From Hygrocybe punicea (taxonomy: Eukaryota > Basidiomycota > Agaricomycetes > Agaricales > Hygrophoraceae): a stretch of 64,000 nucleotides of DNA. Location of the stretch: the NCBI GenBank assembly GCA_963556145.1, contig OY744473.1, positions 1,240,001-1,304,000 on the forward strand, written 5' to 3'. Each line of letters opens with the position of its first letter. Position 1 is the first letter of the stretch. Positions 49,155 to 61,100 of this stretch are shown here, one piece after another. Made by a program: the position numbers and the translations under genes. Under the pieces are notes generated by a model that saw only the letters and a program-made list of their open reading frames with translations, ran no database searches and had not been told where the DNA came from.

Positions 49155-50244
49155 TATGACGTTGCACATGCACATTTATTATTCCGCAGGTTGCGCAAGG
49201 TCGTGCAACCTCCGCAATTTGTACCAGCTTTTAATTTCTGTTATATAACTACAGGCAGTTTACATTGTAAAAATTACCCTGCCAGTGCCGTCGTGTTATT
49301 GAGCTTGACAGCCTGCTGTTGTACACTCCACCACCAACATCTCAACCTCGAAAATACAGGCCCTTGTCAATTGACATGGCTGTCGTGTTTGCGAGGTAGA
49401 TTGGTGGGTGGCCCCCCGTCAAATACATGGGGCAATGTCGGAGCGAACCGACGGCGCGTGAAGAAGGCAGGGCCTCCTTGGCTAGAGCCGGAGCCGGAGC
49501 CTGTCAACGATGGCGACGGTGGGGACAGAAGTTCTTGTTCTTGTGACTGCTGTCCGAGTAGGAGATGGCGAGGACTCATCCAAGTCCAGGACAATGTCAT
49601 TCGCCTTGGTCGTTATGCGTGTCGCTCTGGTCTTTTGTGATTACGTTGGTGTTTGTCGTCGTGATGGAGAAGGGATAAGTCCAAATTATGTAATTCAAAA
49701 ATTTCTCCGTCACGACATTGATATGCTACGTCCGACATTGCGGACAACGATATGCTATGTCCGACATTGCAGACAACTTCACCGTGGACCACCATTAAGG
49801 CAAGGATGATGAAAATTTGTGAGGATGGCACAACAATGTGAACACCAGGGCCAGCACCAGGGCCACTTCCAAAATCACTTCGTGAACATGGCCCTGCATT
49901 CCCGAGGCGTCAAGATGGCGACGGGAGGCTGGGACGAGGATGAGGATAGATGGGTGGAAGACGGCACCCAGGTGCCCATGGCTACCCCACCACCCACCAA
50001 TCTACCTCGCAAACACAACAGCCATGTCAATTGACAAGGGCCTGTATTTTCGAGGTTGAGATGTTGGTGGTGGAGTGTACAACAGCAGGCTGTCAAGCTC
50101 AATAACACGACGGCACTGGCAGGGTAATTTTTACAATGTAAACTGCCTGTAGTTATAACAGAAATTAAAAGCTGGTACAAATTGCGGAGGTTGCGCAACC
50201 TTGCGCAACCTGCGGAATAATAAATGTGCATGTGCAACGTCATA
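49155..50244. mobile_element. 1,090-bp non-autonomous element, long inverted repeats, 6-bp duplication
   Basis: Ends TATGACGTTGCACATGCACA are inverted at both sides. The inverted repeats run about 255 bp (49155-49412 and 49990-50244). CATTTC is duplicated (49149-49154, 50245-50250). Excision joins AWREM to HIKTDVF in the glyoxal oxidase. The interior has no transposase. Terminal motif and duplication length match the 12.4-kb KDZ-containing element (TATGAYGT...TTATTATT), suggesting mobilisation by the same type of enzyme. Confidence 0.9.
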
Positions 50245-51072
50245 CATTTCTCGCCAGGCTGCAAAGAAATTTGAGGTCAAACTAAGATCTAGTTCGTAAG
50301 CTCCTGTAGAGTTGGGGAACCCAGTGCCGCCTTTCTCAAGGAAAGTGACCTTGTTGTTGATACTGACCGTGGCAATGAGAGGGACAACCACGCCGCCCAT
50401 GAGGAACTACGTGGATACCAATCAATAACAACGAAGAGTGTTGCATTGCGCGTGCAAGATGGCTTACTTCATAGTACCCTGTATTCTCTGGGGTATTCCA
50501 AACGTTCAAAGGGCTTGAAAGACTCCAATAATACAACGACAGTCTTTGCTGTCCGCCGCATATGTAAATTGGGTCCCCCGAGCAGGGCATGTTGCAACTC
50601 GCTTCAACAGCAAAGACGCTGCCGTTATTCGTCACATCAGATACATCTCCGCACCCTTGACAAAACGTATCTCAGGGATACAATTTCTGACCATTGGTCT
50701 TGAAGCACACTCACAGCATTCATCACCGTACTAGAGATTATTAAAGTCAGGACATGGTGCCAAGAAAGAAAGAAAAAACAGAAAACTCACCTCCATACCG
50801 CCAGCAGGAAACCCGTAGTAAGGACACTGGTTTAAACAATTTTCGACCGTGTTGTTTATGATGTGACAAATGCACTTTTATTATTTGCGCGATTGAGGCT
50901 GCGAATTGGAACCGCGCGGTTTCACAACTTCCTTTTTTAGCAATGCTGTTATATTTACTTGCAGTTTGAGCTATCCCTGTAGTACTATTATAATGAATCC
51001 CGTCAATTACAGCAGGTCGTGTTAAAATGTAACCACCAAGGCTCTCATGCGTGAACGCATTACAATGAGACA

Positions 51073-52259
51073 CTACTACTAGGCCAGTACCATTACAATT
51101 CGGCCAGTACCATTACAAAACGGAAACCGACCATTCCAAATGCATACGATGATCAGGCTGCCCCTCCACACATTATAATGTGTACATTCCAGTACTAGTA
51201 CTGGTTTGTACGCCAGTAACATGACGATATCCACTGTTGGTGCACGTCGCACTTCTCTGACATCTCCCTTGAGACAATAGGCACGTATACGCAATACCAC
51301 CCATCAGGAAAATGTGGAGACACAGGGATTTCCAGACAGATCTTATCAACAGATAGCTGACTGATATCATGTGATCTAGTGATATATATACTTATCATAA
51401 TTTAGAACTCTGATAACAATATTGTCACAGTATTCCTCTAGCTATCACATTGATATTTTAAGATCATGTCATGTAATTCTGATAACAATATTGTCACACT
51501 ATTCCTGTAGCTATCACATTGATATTCCAAGATCATGTCATGTAATTCTGATGTTAAGATGGTGAATTCTTGTCAGAGGTATTGCAAGACTGGAATCATT
51601 TTGTATGTGGTTATATATTAAAATCTATACATGGTCACACTGTTAAGATTTGGCATTCCATTGGCAAGTAACTAGCTTTCTTGTACCTGGAGTCTGTATA
51701 AATATGTACACATATGTTGGCACTATTTGGCTGCATACCTGTGGGTTGAACAAAATACAAATCTTGTTCATGTCTCAATTTTTCATCCTTACACTTATAT
51801 TAAGCATTCAAATTGGACAATAAGTGAGATAAGATAAAATTCTAAGACCTTGAGATAAGACTAGACCTTGAGATAAGATTAGATAAAATTAATTCTAAGA
51901 CCTTGAGATAAGATCAGATAAATTCCAAGAAGATTTAAAATGAGACCATTATAAGATAAGCAAATGAGAAAGACAATGGTTAAAAGGAAGAATTTTTTCA
52001 CCTCCTATTACTCATAACAGATATTCTAATATCATTGGTTACAAATGAATACCAGAATTAGTGGTCAAGACATTGTTGGCAACTAATGCTACATTGACAT
52101 CAATATGCTTGATGTGATGTATTTTCATCTAGGTAACCATAAATTATCTGAGTTGACCTGGCTGTTATCAGAGTGATACTGGATGTTACTTATGATGTAT
52201 CAGATCAGGTCTTATAAAACTTTCTCATTTGGTGTTCAATTTCCTGATGCCGCAGCCAC
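51073..52259. other. AT-rich subterminal region of the 12.4-kb element
   Basis: No gene seen. Contains a 69-bp direct repeat (51410-51550), an LTR-like TGTTAAGATTTGGCATTCC with TATAAATATG near 51700, and GAGATAAGATTAGATAAAAT-type short repeats at 51820-51930. Confidence 0.5.
51410..51550. repeat. Two-copy tandem repeat, 69-bp period
   Basis: CTGATAACAATATTGTCACA at 51410 recurs at 51479. Both copies end GATCATGTCATGTAATTCTG. Three to five differences separate them. Confidence 0.85.
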
Positions 52260-52840
52260 AGCAGCACACACGAGCACATGTCCATGCATCAGGTCCATGG
52301 CCCGCCATTTGTTCCTGCTCAGGCCATTACACGCATTACAATGTGCATGCCAAGCCACATTACAATACGTCCGCACCCATCACACGTGTGCATTACAATG
52401 TCCATCAGGTCCATGGCCCGCTATGCATCCCACTCAGGCCATTACAATATGCATGCCAAGCCGCATTACAATACGTCCACACCCATCACACGTGCGCATT
52501 ACAATGTCCTGCTCAGGCCATTACAATGTGCATGCCAAGCCACATTACAATACATCCGCACCCATCACACGAGCGCATTACAATGTCCATCATGCTGCAT
52601 CAGGTCCATGGCCCACTATGCATCCCGCTCAGGCCATTACAATGCGCATGCCAAGCCGCATTACAATATGTCTGCACAATCACACATGCCATGCATCCCG
52701 CTCAGGCCATAATGCAATGTGCATGCCAAGCCACATTACAATAGGTACGCACTATCATGCGAGCGCATTACAATGTCCGTGACGTCCATGCATCAGACCC
52801 ACAACCTGCCATGCATTCCCACTCAGGCCATTACAATGTG
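52260..52840. repeat. Minisatellite of CATTACAAT-containing units
   Basis: Irregular array of CCATTACAATGTGCATGCCA, GCCACATTACAATACGTCC, CACCCATCACACG and CAGGTCCATGGCCCGC modules, about 110 bp per higher-order unit and roughly five units. The CATTACAATG core also occurs near the right end of the same element (62395-62640). Confidence 0.85.
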
Positions 52841-53119
52841 CCATGCAATGCTTGCCGCCCAGGATGCCTAAGTATCGGAGAACTAGTACTTGGTAGAGTG
52901 CTACAAACCAGTAATTATTTTTGTCATATGCAACTGGGAGGTCTCTCAAGTTGATACTGAGTTCCCAAGAACGTAGCATAATATATTAAGAATGCCGTAC
53001 AAGAAACATCACAATGCAACGGAATGAACAATTGTTTTCTACTGACTCTGAATGTTCTGAACAGCCATACAACAAGCAAAATTTTGACGACTTCAAGGTC
53101 TAACCTGGCCCTGACAGTC

Positions 53120-55489
53120 CTAGCTGGAAGTCTTCTTGCGGCGCGACCCCTTCTTCGGCGGCTGGTACCCACCAGCCTCCAGATGTGGAGGAAGCAAAAT
53201 TTTGCGGCGGCTTCGCTGAACGTCACCGATGTCGACATTGACGTTTTCATCAATAGCATTTGCCTTTCTCTTGGTCCCTGAGTTCCCTCGGGGCTGTCTT
53301 GTAACATTTTCTTTGGATGGGCCTACTGTCCTGGATCCCTGTGTTAAGGCTCCAGCGGCCCAAGGATCAGGAACTTTGTTAGAGGGCTCAAGGATGGGCA
53401 AGACACAAGGGTTGAGACTATGAGTGGCGTTGGTAGGAACTGGGTTAGAGGGATCCGGGACTGGTGAGATATGAGATGGGTTGACTTCACAGGCAGTGTC
53501 AACTGGGGGGTTGGGTACAGGGCCGAGATTGAGTTCGTTCGCCAAGGTTCCACTGCCGCCACTTGAGTCCAAGCTTAACGAGCTAACAGGGCCAGTCGAG
53601 GGGTTGTTGGTTACCAAGTCTAAACTTTGTCCATCGTCATGCAAAAGAGCCTGAAACTCCCCCAAACCACGAGTTTGCCAGTCCGCCTGAGGAACCCAAT
53701 CCACATCGCCACTACCACCAACATTGGTGTGTGGGTCAGGAAGCTCAGGTATGGTTAGCGGGAGGAACAGCTGGGCATCTAATGGGCCCCCTTCAACCTC
53801 TGGAATCCCCTGGTCAGAAAAAGTGGGAGAGGATGGCATGAACAGCTGCCCAGTGAACGGGGCAGCCATGGCCTGTTCCATCGGCAGAGCCTGCGGGTCA
53901 GATTCAGAGAGTGTTGCTGATTCAATGGTTCTGTTGTGATTGGTGTGGACCGGGTGAGAGGGTTGGCTATTGGAAAGGCTGATATTCTGTTGCTCCCAAC
54001 CAGAACCCCAGCAGAGAAGTGCAGAAGAGGTCGCATTGTAATAGAGTGGGTGGGAGGGTTCACCGTTGGAAAATCCGGCGTTCAATTGCAGCTTGCCACC
54101 AGGACTCCCAGGGAGAAGTGCAGAAGAGGTCGCATGGTAAAGGGCTGGGTGGGAGGGTTGGCCGTTGGAAAATCCGGCGTTCGATTGCAGCTCGCCACCG
54201 GAACTCCCAGGGAGAAATGCAGAAGAGGTCGCATTGTAATGGGCTGGGTGGGAGGGTTGGCCATTGGAAAATCCGGCATTCAGCTGCTCCACACCACTGG
54301 AACTCGCGGGGATAGGTCCGGAGGAGGTCGCATCATCATGGTTCACGCGTGCCAGGAATTCCACTTCAGCTGTGAATGCTGCATCACAAATCTACCTGAG
54401 TCTCTCATCAAACGCACAATAATAGCTTCGCCCATAATTGAACAGTGAATCTTGGAAAGCACGGTATCCAGATATGTCAGCCTGTGCCCATGTTTGCCTG
54501 TCCTTGTCCTTTGATGTGACAGATTGAGTGCTATTAATCACAGTTAGTTATTCGTATTGGATTTAGCTGCCAGCCTCACTAACCTTTGAATGATAACATT
54601 GCCATCCTCACACGAAGGGCCAACAATTGTGACAATTGTGACCATGCCTGTGTACTTGGAGATGGCATCTGCAAAAGGTGGAAGTACTGCATCTAGGTTC
54701 GTGAGTGCCCTGGCATCATGGTAGGTCATAGACTTCAAAGTGGTTATGGCAGAACTCACATTGCATAATTCTCAGGCGTTCCTGACCATTCGGTGCATGA
54801 CTTCCAGCTATTCATGGCATCCGTGTACTCAGTCTCACACTTCTGCTGGATCTCTGATCGGAAGTCCTCAGTCTCCTTCAACCAACTTTCTCGTGTGAAT
54901 TTTTTGACCAAATTGATGCGTTCCTTGGATGGGATACCATTGAGCGTGCACCCATTCCACATCGTGTCAAACTGTGCCTTCAACTTGTCATCATAGTGAA
55001 GGTCCGAATACATCCCCAGCTTGCTTTGTTTCCTTGGACAAGCTGCAGATATCTGCAGGAGTGAACGCAAGACTTCATCGATGCCCTCTTGGTGCTCTTT
55101 GCGGTAATGGTAGTGATGTCTAAACCAGTTGCTCAATTTCTGACTTAGTTTAGCATCGGGCAGGACTTTTTATCACAGAAAACACATACCCCACGAATTG
55201 TCTGCCTTGCAGCCTCACGCGCCTCCGAAATGGGCTTCCTCTCTTCTGGTGAGAGCGTGTCCAGATCTATGTCCAATTGGAGATGTGAAGGGCTGATGCT
55301 GTTTTTCATGCTACCGTCCCCACCAGCATAGCTGAAAGTTTCAATCCACTTGTTGGCCACCTCGGAGTACAACGTGCTTTTGCCAACGCCGCTCTGGAAA
55401 CGCTCGCCATATGACTCCAGGAATTCGATCTGCTCTCCTGTCAGATCACTTTTGCGTCCGCGTTTGCCTCCAGTTGGCTTGCGTCCCAT
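53120..55489 (-). CDS. Unknown element-borne protein with 33-residue repeats
   Basis: Starts MGRKPTGGKRGRKSDLTGEQ, a basic patch, followed by IEFLESYGERFQSG and YSEVANKWIETFSY. The next exons give WFRHHYHYRKEHQEG, CPRKQSKLGMYSDLHYDD, NGIPSKERINLVKKFTRES and ADAISKYTGMVTIVTIVGPS. The long last exon holds four copies of a roughly 33-residue repeat (GFSNGQPSHPA, NATSSALLPGS), a Pro/Asn/Ser-rich region, and a basic tail KILLPPHLEAGGYQPPKKGS. I recall the N-terminal half as a repeat-family protein common in mushrooms and often near transposases; no activity is known to me. Introns lie near 55137-55195, 54756-54775 and 54370-54590. No stop is seen in the joined exons. It sits inside the 12.4-kb KDZ element. 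Confidence 0.65.
53958..54345 (-). repeat. Four coding repeats of 96-99 bp
   Basis: Units start at about 53958, 54054, 54153 and 54252 with GAGGGTTGGCCGTTGGAAA and contain AGGTCGCATTGTAATGGGC. The length is a multiple of three, so the protein gains about 33 residues per unit. Confidence 0.85.
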
Positions 55490-55705
55490 TACAATTCAGG
55501 CAGAGAGTCGTCGAAAAGGTGGTGAAATTTTTCTGGGCTCTGGACCAACACAGAAGGCAGTTGGCCGTTGCTTATATCGTTTACCCGATCTTGGTGTTTC
55601 ACACAACATCGGATTGACAGGCAGTGACCTCCGGCAGAAGCACACTCACATGGCAATCGGTGAGTTGATGCTCACCATCCTTGTTTGTCAGTTCACACAG
55701 CTACG

Positions 55706-55855
55706 GAGACATTGCTATGCCTCAAAATTAAATCATCTCCGTACAGGCTTCGGCGCTTCACCTGCCGATTATATACAGACATATTCCTATGCCTCGAAAT
55801 TAGATCATCCCACATACAGTCCTCGGCGCTTCATCCGCTGCCTAAAATTTTCACC
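55706..55855. repeat. Two-copy direct repeat, about 78 bp
   Basis: GCTATGCCTCAAAATTAAAT..CGGCGCTTCACCTGCCG and CCTATGCCTCGAAATTAGAT..CGGCGCTTCATCCGCTG are diverged tandem copies. Non-coding. Confidence 0.65.
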
Positions 55856-55940
55856 GTGGCTCCAAGCAATCCAGTGCAGGTATTTTTCCATCTCCTATGA
55901 CATAGACTCAGTAGGCAGTTCCAACAGAATTATACCATAC

Positions 55941-56215
55941 CTGCATGAAACACTTCGCAACATAGGCCTTCTCCTCAGCATCATCACACTCAAGGTAGTG
56001 AGGCACAGGATAGCGAATAACGAATTCCTTGAAGAACGATTCCATGATCAGTTCAACTTCGTCGAAGTGTAGTGCTGCAACGAATGTTGGATACTGTGCA
56101 CGCAGCCACTGACGGTGAACCGGGAGGAAGACTGCACAGGAGTGTCAAATAACATATCAAGACGAGGCAGCAATATTTTCTTACAGCAGGGTTGAGTCTG
56201 GGTTGCTTGGGGCAT
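55941..56215 (-). pseudogene. Isolated 5' exons, possibly a relative of the 53.1-55.5 kb gene
   Basis: MPQATQTQPC, an intron (GTAAGAAAAT...TGTGCAG), then FLPVHRQWLRAQYPTFVAAL and FFKEFVIRYPVPHYLECDD, reaching a GTATGG donor at 55940. No downstream exon could be found before the next gene start at 55489. Layout resembles the N-terminal module of related mushroom repeat proteins. Confidence 0.45.
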
Positions 56216-56515
56216 TGTGGTTCGTATTAAAGCCTGTAAAGTAAATGCTGGCCAAAAATTTTTTTATAGCATTGGCTTCTTGAGGTTGGACCAGTCCATT
56301 CTAAAAATGGCCGAAGTCTTAAGAGAGCAGAAATACGCATTCCTGCATCATTTGGTTGTAAAATCAAGTCAGTAATGGAATTAGGATAACAGAAAGGAGG
56401 ATTACCCCCAAAAAAAAAACCCTGTTGGTAGTTCAGATGGTTTGCAGGAAACGGTCAGACACTCAGGTACTGAATGACCACAATTATTGCCCATGTGACT
56501 CCAACTAGTTGAGGT

Positions 56516-57133
56516 ATGCCTCGACCAAAACTCTACAAGACCATGCTAGAAAAGCGAGCAGTGAATTGTGCCAAGAGTAAGCGATCCTATTTAAAGTATG
56601 TATCTTGACAGTGCCTACCTCTTTATCTCAATACTCTGTCTAGGAAGAGGGATGTCATTGCCGTTAGGCGGCATGCTATACGCAACACTCAATGGTATGG
56701 TTTGATTAACGTGCTACATAAGTCTGATTTGGGCACAGTGTACAAATTTCAAGCATACAAGACCATGACCATGGTAGCGCCTGCCGTCCTCTGCAGGTAA
56801 GGCAGTCCCTCCTCCTAAAGCTTGCACACAACCTAACCGATAAGGCAGAAATCTTCGCTGGATGACGCTCGTGACATTCTGCAAAGGTTCCACAGAATAA
56901 CGAATGGCTCACCAGAAGCCTACTCCCAAGGCATATCCGAAGGATGCAGTTGTCAAGCTATTGAGGATGCATTATCTGAGATGGATGCTCTGCGGGCTAG
57001 GTTGGATGCCTGCTGTAATCAGATTTTGCAGGATCAGGGTTGCGGCGAGGAGTTGAATAAGGTTAGTTGCATCAATAGCCGTATTCTTACTGTTGTGAGG
57101 GCTCTAGAAGAGCAGCTTTGTGAAGCAATGTAG
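56516..57133 (+). CDS. Small basic, bZIP-like hypothetical protein
   Basis: Begins MPRPKLYKTMLEKRAVNCAK with KSKRSYLK, an intron (GTATGTATCT...TGTCTAG), then KRDVIAVRRHAIRNTQW. After a further intron come SLDDARDILQRFHRITNGSP, CSCQAIEDALSEMDALRARL and ILTVVRALEEQLCEAM. A basic stretch followed by heptad-like helix suggests a DNA-binding or dimerising protein. From memory, MPRPxLY-type proteins are very common in mushroom genomes next to transposable elements. Inside the 12.4-kb element, it reads toward the RNase H1 N-terminal-like gene. Confidence 0.55.
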
Positions 57134-57234
57134 ATGAAGGACTCGGAGATGAGTAGCAGCATTATCACACATTGGGGGCAGGCAGGGTGTAATTGCAAGA
57201 AGACGAAATGACTGACAAGATAGCTAACAAAATT

Positions 57235-57827
57235 TTATCTACTCAATTTTCTAACCTCTCCTGCGGCAAGGGCCTGTTGATAGCGTTCCTCAGCCTCAGC
57301 TCTAGTTCGGAACACCTCTGAATGAGCACCTGACAAGGCAGCATTCTGGTTCGGTTTGTTCACAAGTTGTTGTACATTTTCCCTATGAAGGTCGTTAGAT
57401 GCCATGTTGTCCAAGGCTTTTAGAAAACCGACCAATTTTCAAATGTCCCGACATCTGTCCCACAGATCACAGCATAGAAATGTTTGTGTTCAACTGGCTG
57501 GTTGATTTTTTTGCAGTGCCGACAAGGATAGGGCACACCGGTCGTATGTGTCTCAAGGGGGCCAGTGTAGTCGTCAAGGTCCTCATCTCCTCCAACTTTT
57601 CGCCCTCTGCCAGAAATCTGTTCTGGGATGACAAAAGGCGCATTGGGGCCCAAAATGGTCAGGGACCCTGAATGTTGATCAGATCGACGCAATGAAGATC
57701 CAGATCATGACTTACTGCTCTGCATACCACTTTCCCCAATCAGACTGAGTACTCTCATGGCACCCAGTATTTGATCCAGCTCAGACTGAGAGATGTTTAA
57801 CACATTATCTGTGACTTTTGAGGACAT
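57235..57827 (-). CDS. RNase H1 N-terminal / viroplasmin-like domain protein
   Basis: Starts MSSKVTDNVLNISQSELDQI. After a GTAAGTCATG...ATTCAG intron it has SLTILGPNAPFVIPEQ, a YPCRHCK metal-binding-like pair, and HKHFYAVICGTDVGTFENW. A second intron joins this to ENVQQLVNKPNQNAALSGAH, then EVFRTRAEAEERYQQALAAG. The pattern (YAVxxGxxxGxFxxW, xxxF+TxAEAExxY) is that of the small hybrid-binding domain at the N-terminus of RNase H1, also found in caulimovirus protein VI. In RNase H1 it binds RNA:DNA hybrids; here no nuclease domain follows. Carried by the KDZ element, so it may act on element nucleic acid, which is inference. Confidence 0.7.
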
Positions 57828-58139
57828 GATGTTGGTGGGTGGTGACTCGGAAGCTTAAGAAGGCAGCCACTGTACAGTTTTGGGGGAAGCTTCTGCCAAC
57901 CGTGTGAGTGCCACGTAACTCCGAGTGAACATTCAAGTTAGTGATACCTGACATGGCAAACAAGAAAACCAATAAGTCTCGTGTTATTGGATCTCACACC
58001 TCCACGGATCGCCATTTCCTGGTCACCAATGCTTATCGACATTGAATTCGACAGACTGCCATTGCGGCACCCACGAATATCCCAAGAGCTGAGCAGGTGG
58101 CACATTGTGTTGATGGCAATCTCCATGCTATGCTCCCAG
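57828..58139. other. Spacer between divergent element genes
   Basis: About 310 bp separating the divergent RNase H1 N-like gene and the KDZ transposase; likely a two-way promoter region. A minus-strand ORF here looks like a shadow. Confidence 0.4.
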
Positions 58140-61100
58140 AGGATTGTCCAGCTGGTTTGAAAATACACCGGAGGGCTACACGATATATCAATTCAGTGAG
58201 TGACAGATGACAGATAAACTAAAATCTCAACATGCTCAATGTGGCCGATAACAGGACAAACCCTTGCTCACTTGGCGGGACAAATACTGTGAAGAGTATC
58301 TAATTCAGAACTTAGCTCTAGAAGGTCAGGGACGCTTGTGGGGCCAATGCACAGTGTGTCGCCTCGAACCTGCATTTTTTCGCTGTAGTGAGTGCACGGT
58401 AATTCAACCGATGTGTCGAAGATGTGCAATTCGATCACACGAGGTTAACCCTTTGCATTTATTGGAGGTACGTCAGCCTGCATGTATTGGATTATTATTA
58501 CTTGAAATCGAAACTTGGGGATAGGAATGGAAAGGAGGTTACTTCCACCGTGTATCTCTCAAAGATCTGGGACTTGTAGTTCAAGTGGGACACGTGCATG
58601 GTGAACATTGCCCCTCGCCTCAGCGGGGTCATAAGGATTTCGTCGTCATTGCCCGCAATGGGATACATACAATCAATATCGATTTTTGCGGCTGTCCAGG
58701 TGGACCAGAACTGTATATACAACTCCTCAAGATGCGATGGTGGCCGTCGACACCAATAGCACCTCAGACTGTCGTTACCATGGATGTGCTGCGATCCTTC
58801 CATATATTGAATCTACAGGGTCGAGTGTCACCAACAGATTTTTACCGGAGTTTGGAGAGGTCAACAGATGGACAAGGGCTTCTGGACCTTCCGGTATGTG
58901 CTTTGTTTGCTCTCCCTGTGGCCCATGAGACTCATATATTGCAGGATCGACTCAGCCAATTTATGGTGACAATCCGCGAATGGCGACACATCAAAATGGC
59001 TAAACGAGCAGGTCGTGGCCACCACCAGCTTGGGATTGCAGGCACAAGTCAGGGCAAACTGTCCATTCCATGCCGTGCTTGCCCTCACCCCGGAATCAAC
59101 CTACCTGCAGATTGGGCTCAAGCTCCTCCAGAAAAGCAGTACGTACATAAGTGTGTGAGAGGTTCTATGGGTAACTGACTCTTCCCAGCTGGTTGTATGG
59201 TATGATAGTCGCTGAAGACGCAAATTTCAAGCAAAAGTCGAGATGGCGTTGTAATGATGCCGATGACCCTCCACTGGGGCTGGGCTGGGCGACTTTCGTC
59301 AATCCTAAAACTTACAGGGAACATCTGTTGAAGTATGCAGATGAAGATGAGGTTAGTGACAGTTACCAACGGACCATTTGCCAGAGTACTGATGACACGG
59401 ATCAGATTAGTCATTGTGTGGGGTTCTCAGCATTGGCAAATGCCAACACCAAGTGGGCCAAGGGGCTCAGGGCCACCGGGATTGGCTCAGTCACTTGTGC
59501 TCGTCATGAGTGTTTTTTGCCTAATGGCACTGGAGATTTGCAGAAGGGCGAACGGTATGTGTTTCCATGTTGTGCAGCAAGCGTTAACAACTTACAACAT
59601 CTACCAACAGATATTCGAACATGGACTTTATTTTTGTCTCAGCCATAGTGGGCTTTTTTCTGCTGCTTGTCACAGTGTCATATGACATCGCATGTCAGTG
59701 GAGTCGGAACTTCTTCATGCGCATGGAAAGGATGCCAGAATGGCTGTGAATCCCAGCTTTTGTGCAACTGCAGTTTCAAGTCCCGAAGTTTCACCTTCCT
59801 TCTCACACCAAAAAATGTTGGTCGCCTTTCTCTTTCAACTTCACCAGATGGGTGGGCCGCACAGATGGCGAAGGTGTTGAACGCAATTGGTCTTGGCTTA
59901 ATGGAATTGCACGCTGTACAGATGGTCGACATAAGTTTTGTCCATTTTAGTGTTACACCAGACTCAATTTGCCTGTAGCTTAAAATACACTACATTTCTG
60001 GGTATCTCTTACAGAGAGAACTTGAAGAGAATGATGTTTTATGAATTTCCTCCTACTACACTCTAAGATTTGGAATACAATTGAAGGCAAGAGACAAGCC
60101 TTTCGAAAACATGGTATTTTTCAAACTGGTATATGTCCAAGGTTTTAAGGTATGGTGAATTAATAAAAGTTGGAGCTTGAAAGATTCTCTACAACTTTTC
60201 TTCTTACACTATGGAAAAATATCAAGTGGTTGCAAAGATATAAGACAAAGAAAATAGAAAGTTTTGCAGGTAAGTGTAAGCTTGTTTGGCCATCAGCATA
60301 ATCTGTTAAGATTTGCCTTTGTATCTCAGCAACCACTTGATATTTTCCCATGATGTAAAAAGAAAAGTTGTAGAGAATCTTTCAAGCTCCAACTTTTATT
60401 AATTGACCATACCTTAACCTTGGACATATACCAGTTTGAAAAAATACCATTTTTTAGAGAAGCTTGTCTCTTGCCTCCAATTGTACTCCAAATCTTAGGG
60501 TGTATTAGGAGGAAATGCATAAAATATCATTCTCTTCAAGTTCTCTCTATATAAGATACCCAGAAATGTAGTGTGTCTCAAGTTACAGGCAAATCGAGTC
60601 TGGTGTGATTAACATGGACAAAACTTTTGTCAGCCATCTGTACATCGGTCATGGGTCCTGGTGGACGTTGGGACACACTGGATGATTTCTGCAATTACCA
60701 CAACTGGAGAAAGACTGTCAATCTCAGTTGTGAACCACTTCGGAAACTGACATTGGCTATCCCCGAAGCTGTCATCCACCATTGGGCGTTCCATGCCTTT
60801 TCGGAGGGGTTATTGGATGACCATGGCGACATCTTGAAAGATTGGGAGCGACAAGTGAGTGAATGGGAGGCCGGTAGCAGCTCATTCTGTCCATATGATC
60901 TCCCAGAGGAGAGTGAGTATTGCTTGTGATGTGGCGTGATCTTCTGTTAATTCTTCATCAGAGGTGACTTTGGCAGCTGTTAAGAAGAAACTCTCTGAAG
61001 AAGAACATCAAAGAGCTGCGCAGGGCGACGGTGACTCCACTAGTTTGGACATTATGGCAAGCGACTTTGTTATTGCTGGCATAGACCTAGAAGAACAGCA

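Larger units (their letters stand above)
39383..50856 (-). pseudogene. WSC-domain glyoxal oxidase, split by nested transposons
   Basis: Secreted copper-radical oxidase of the glyoxal oxidase type, an H2O2-producing enzyme linked to wood decay. The N-terminal WSC domain (50411-50856) shows NTVENCLNQCPYYGF, CNMPCSGDPIYICGGQQ and LSLYYW. The oxidase part contains [38 protein letters not shown] (redox-cofactor Cys), RGRWYPTALVMANGS (Tyr), RMPSKRVMPCMVALPGGTF, IVARLYHSEATLLPDG (Tyr-His) and [19 protein letters not shown], ending FNDFTLPGL. Three elements lie inside this span: Tc1/mariner 40966-43920, Plavaka-like 43951-49037 and a 1,090-bp element 49155-50244. A 12.4-kb element (50857-63220) separates it from its 5' part. 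Deleting each element with one target repeat restores [27 protein letters not shown] and VPGI-NSTNDWEEN in frame. The coding sequence itself looks undamaged, so the insertions seem recent. Confidence 0.92.

Noticed and set aside
51173..51398. Minus ORFs with GWYCVYVPIVSREMSEKC as a missing WSC 5' exon
   Set aside because: Lacks the WSC cysteine spacing and lies inside the mapped 12.4-kb element, so it cannot be the oxidase N-terminus.
51639..51806. LTR-like segment starting TGTTAAGATTTGGC with TATAAATATG
   Set aside because: Ends in CA near 51806, but the flanking 5-mers (CACAC and TTCAA) do not match and no partner LTR was seen.
52183..52782. Overlapping 144-199-codon plus-strand ORFs
   Set aside because: All derive from the CATTACAATG minisatellite in three frames.
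57938..58168. Minus ORF of 76 codons before the KDZ copy 2 gene
   Set aside because: Overlaps the KDZ 5' exon and has no recognisable family; probably a shadow.
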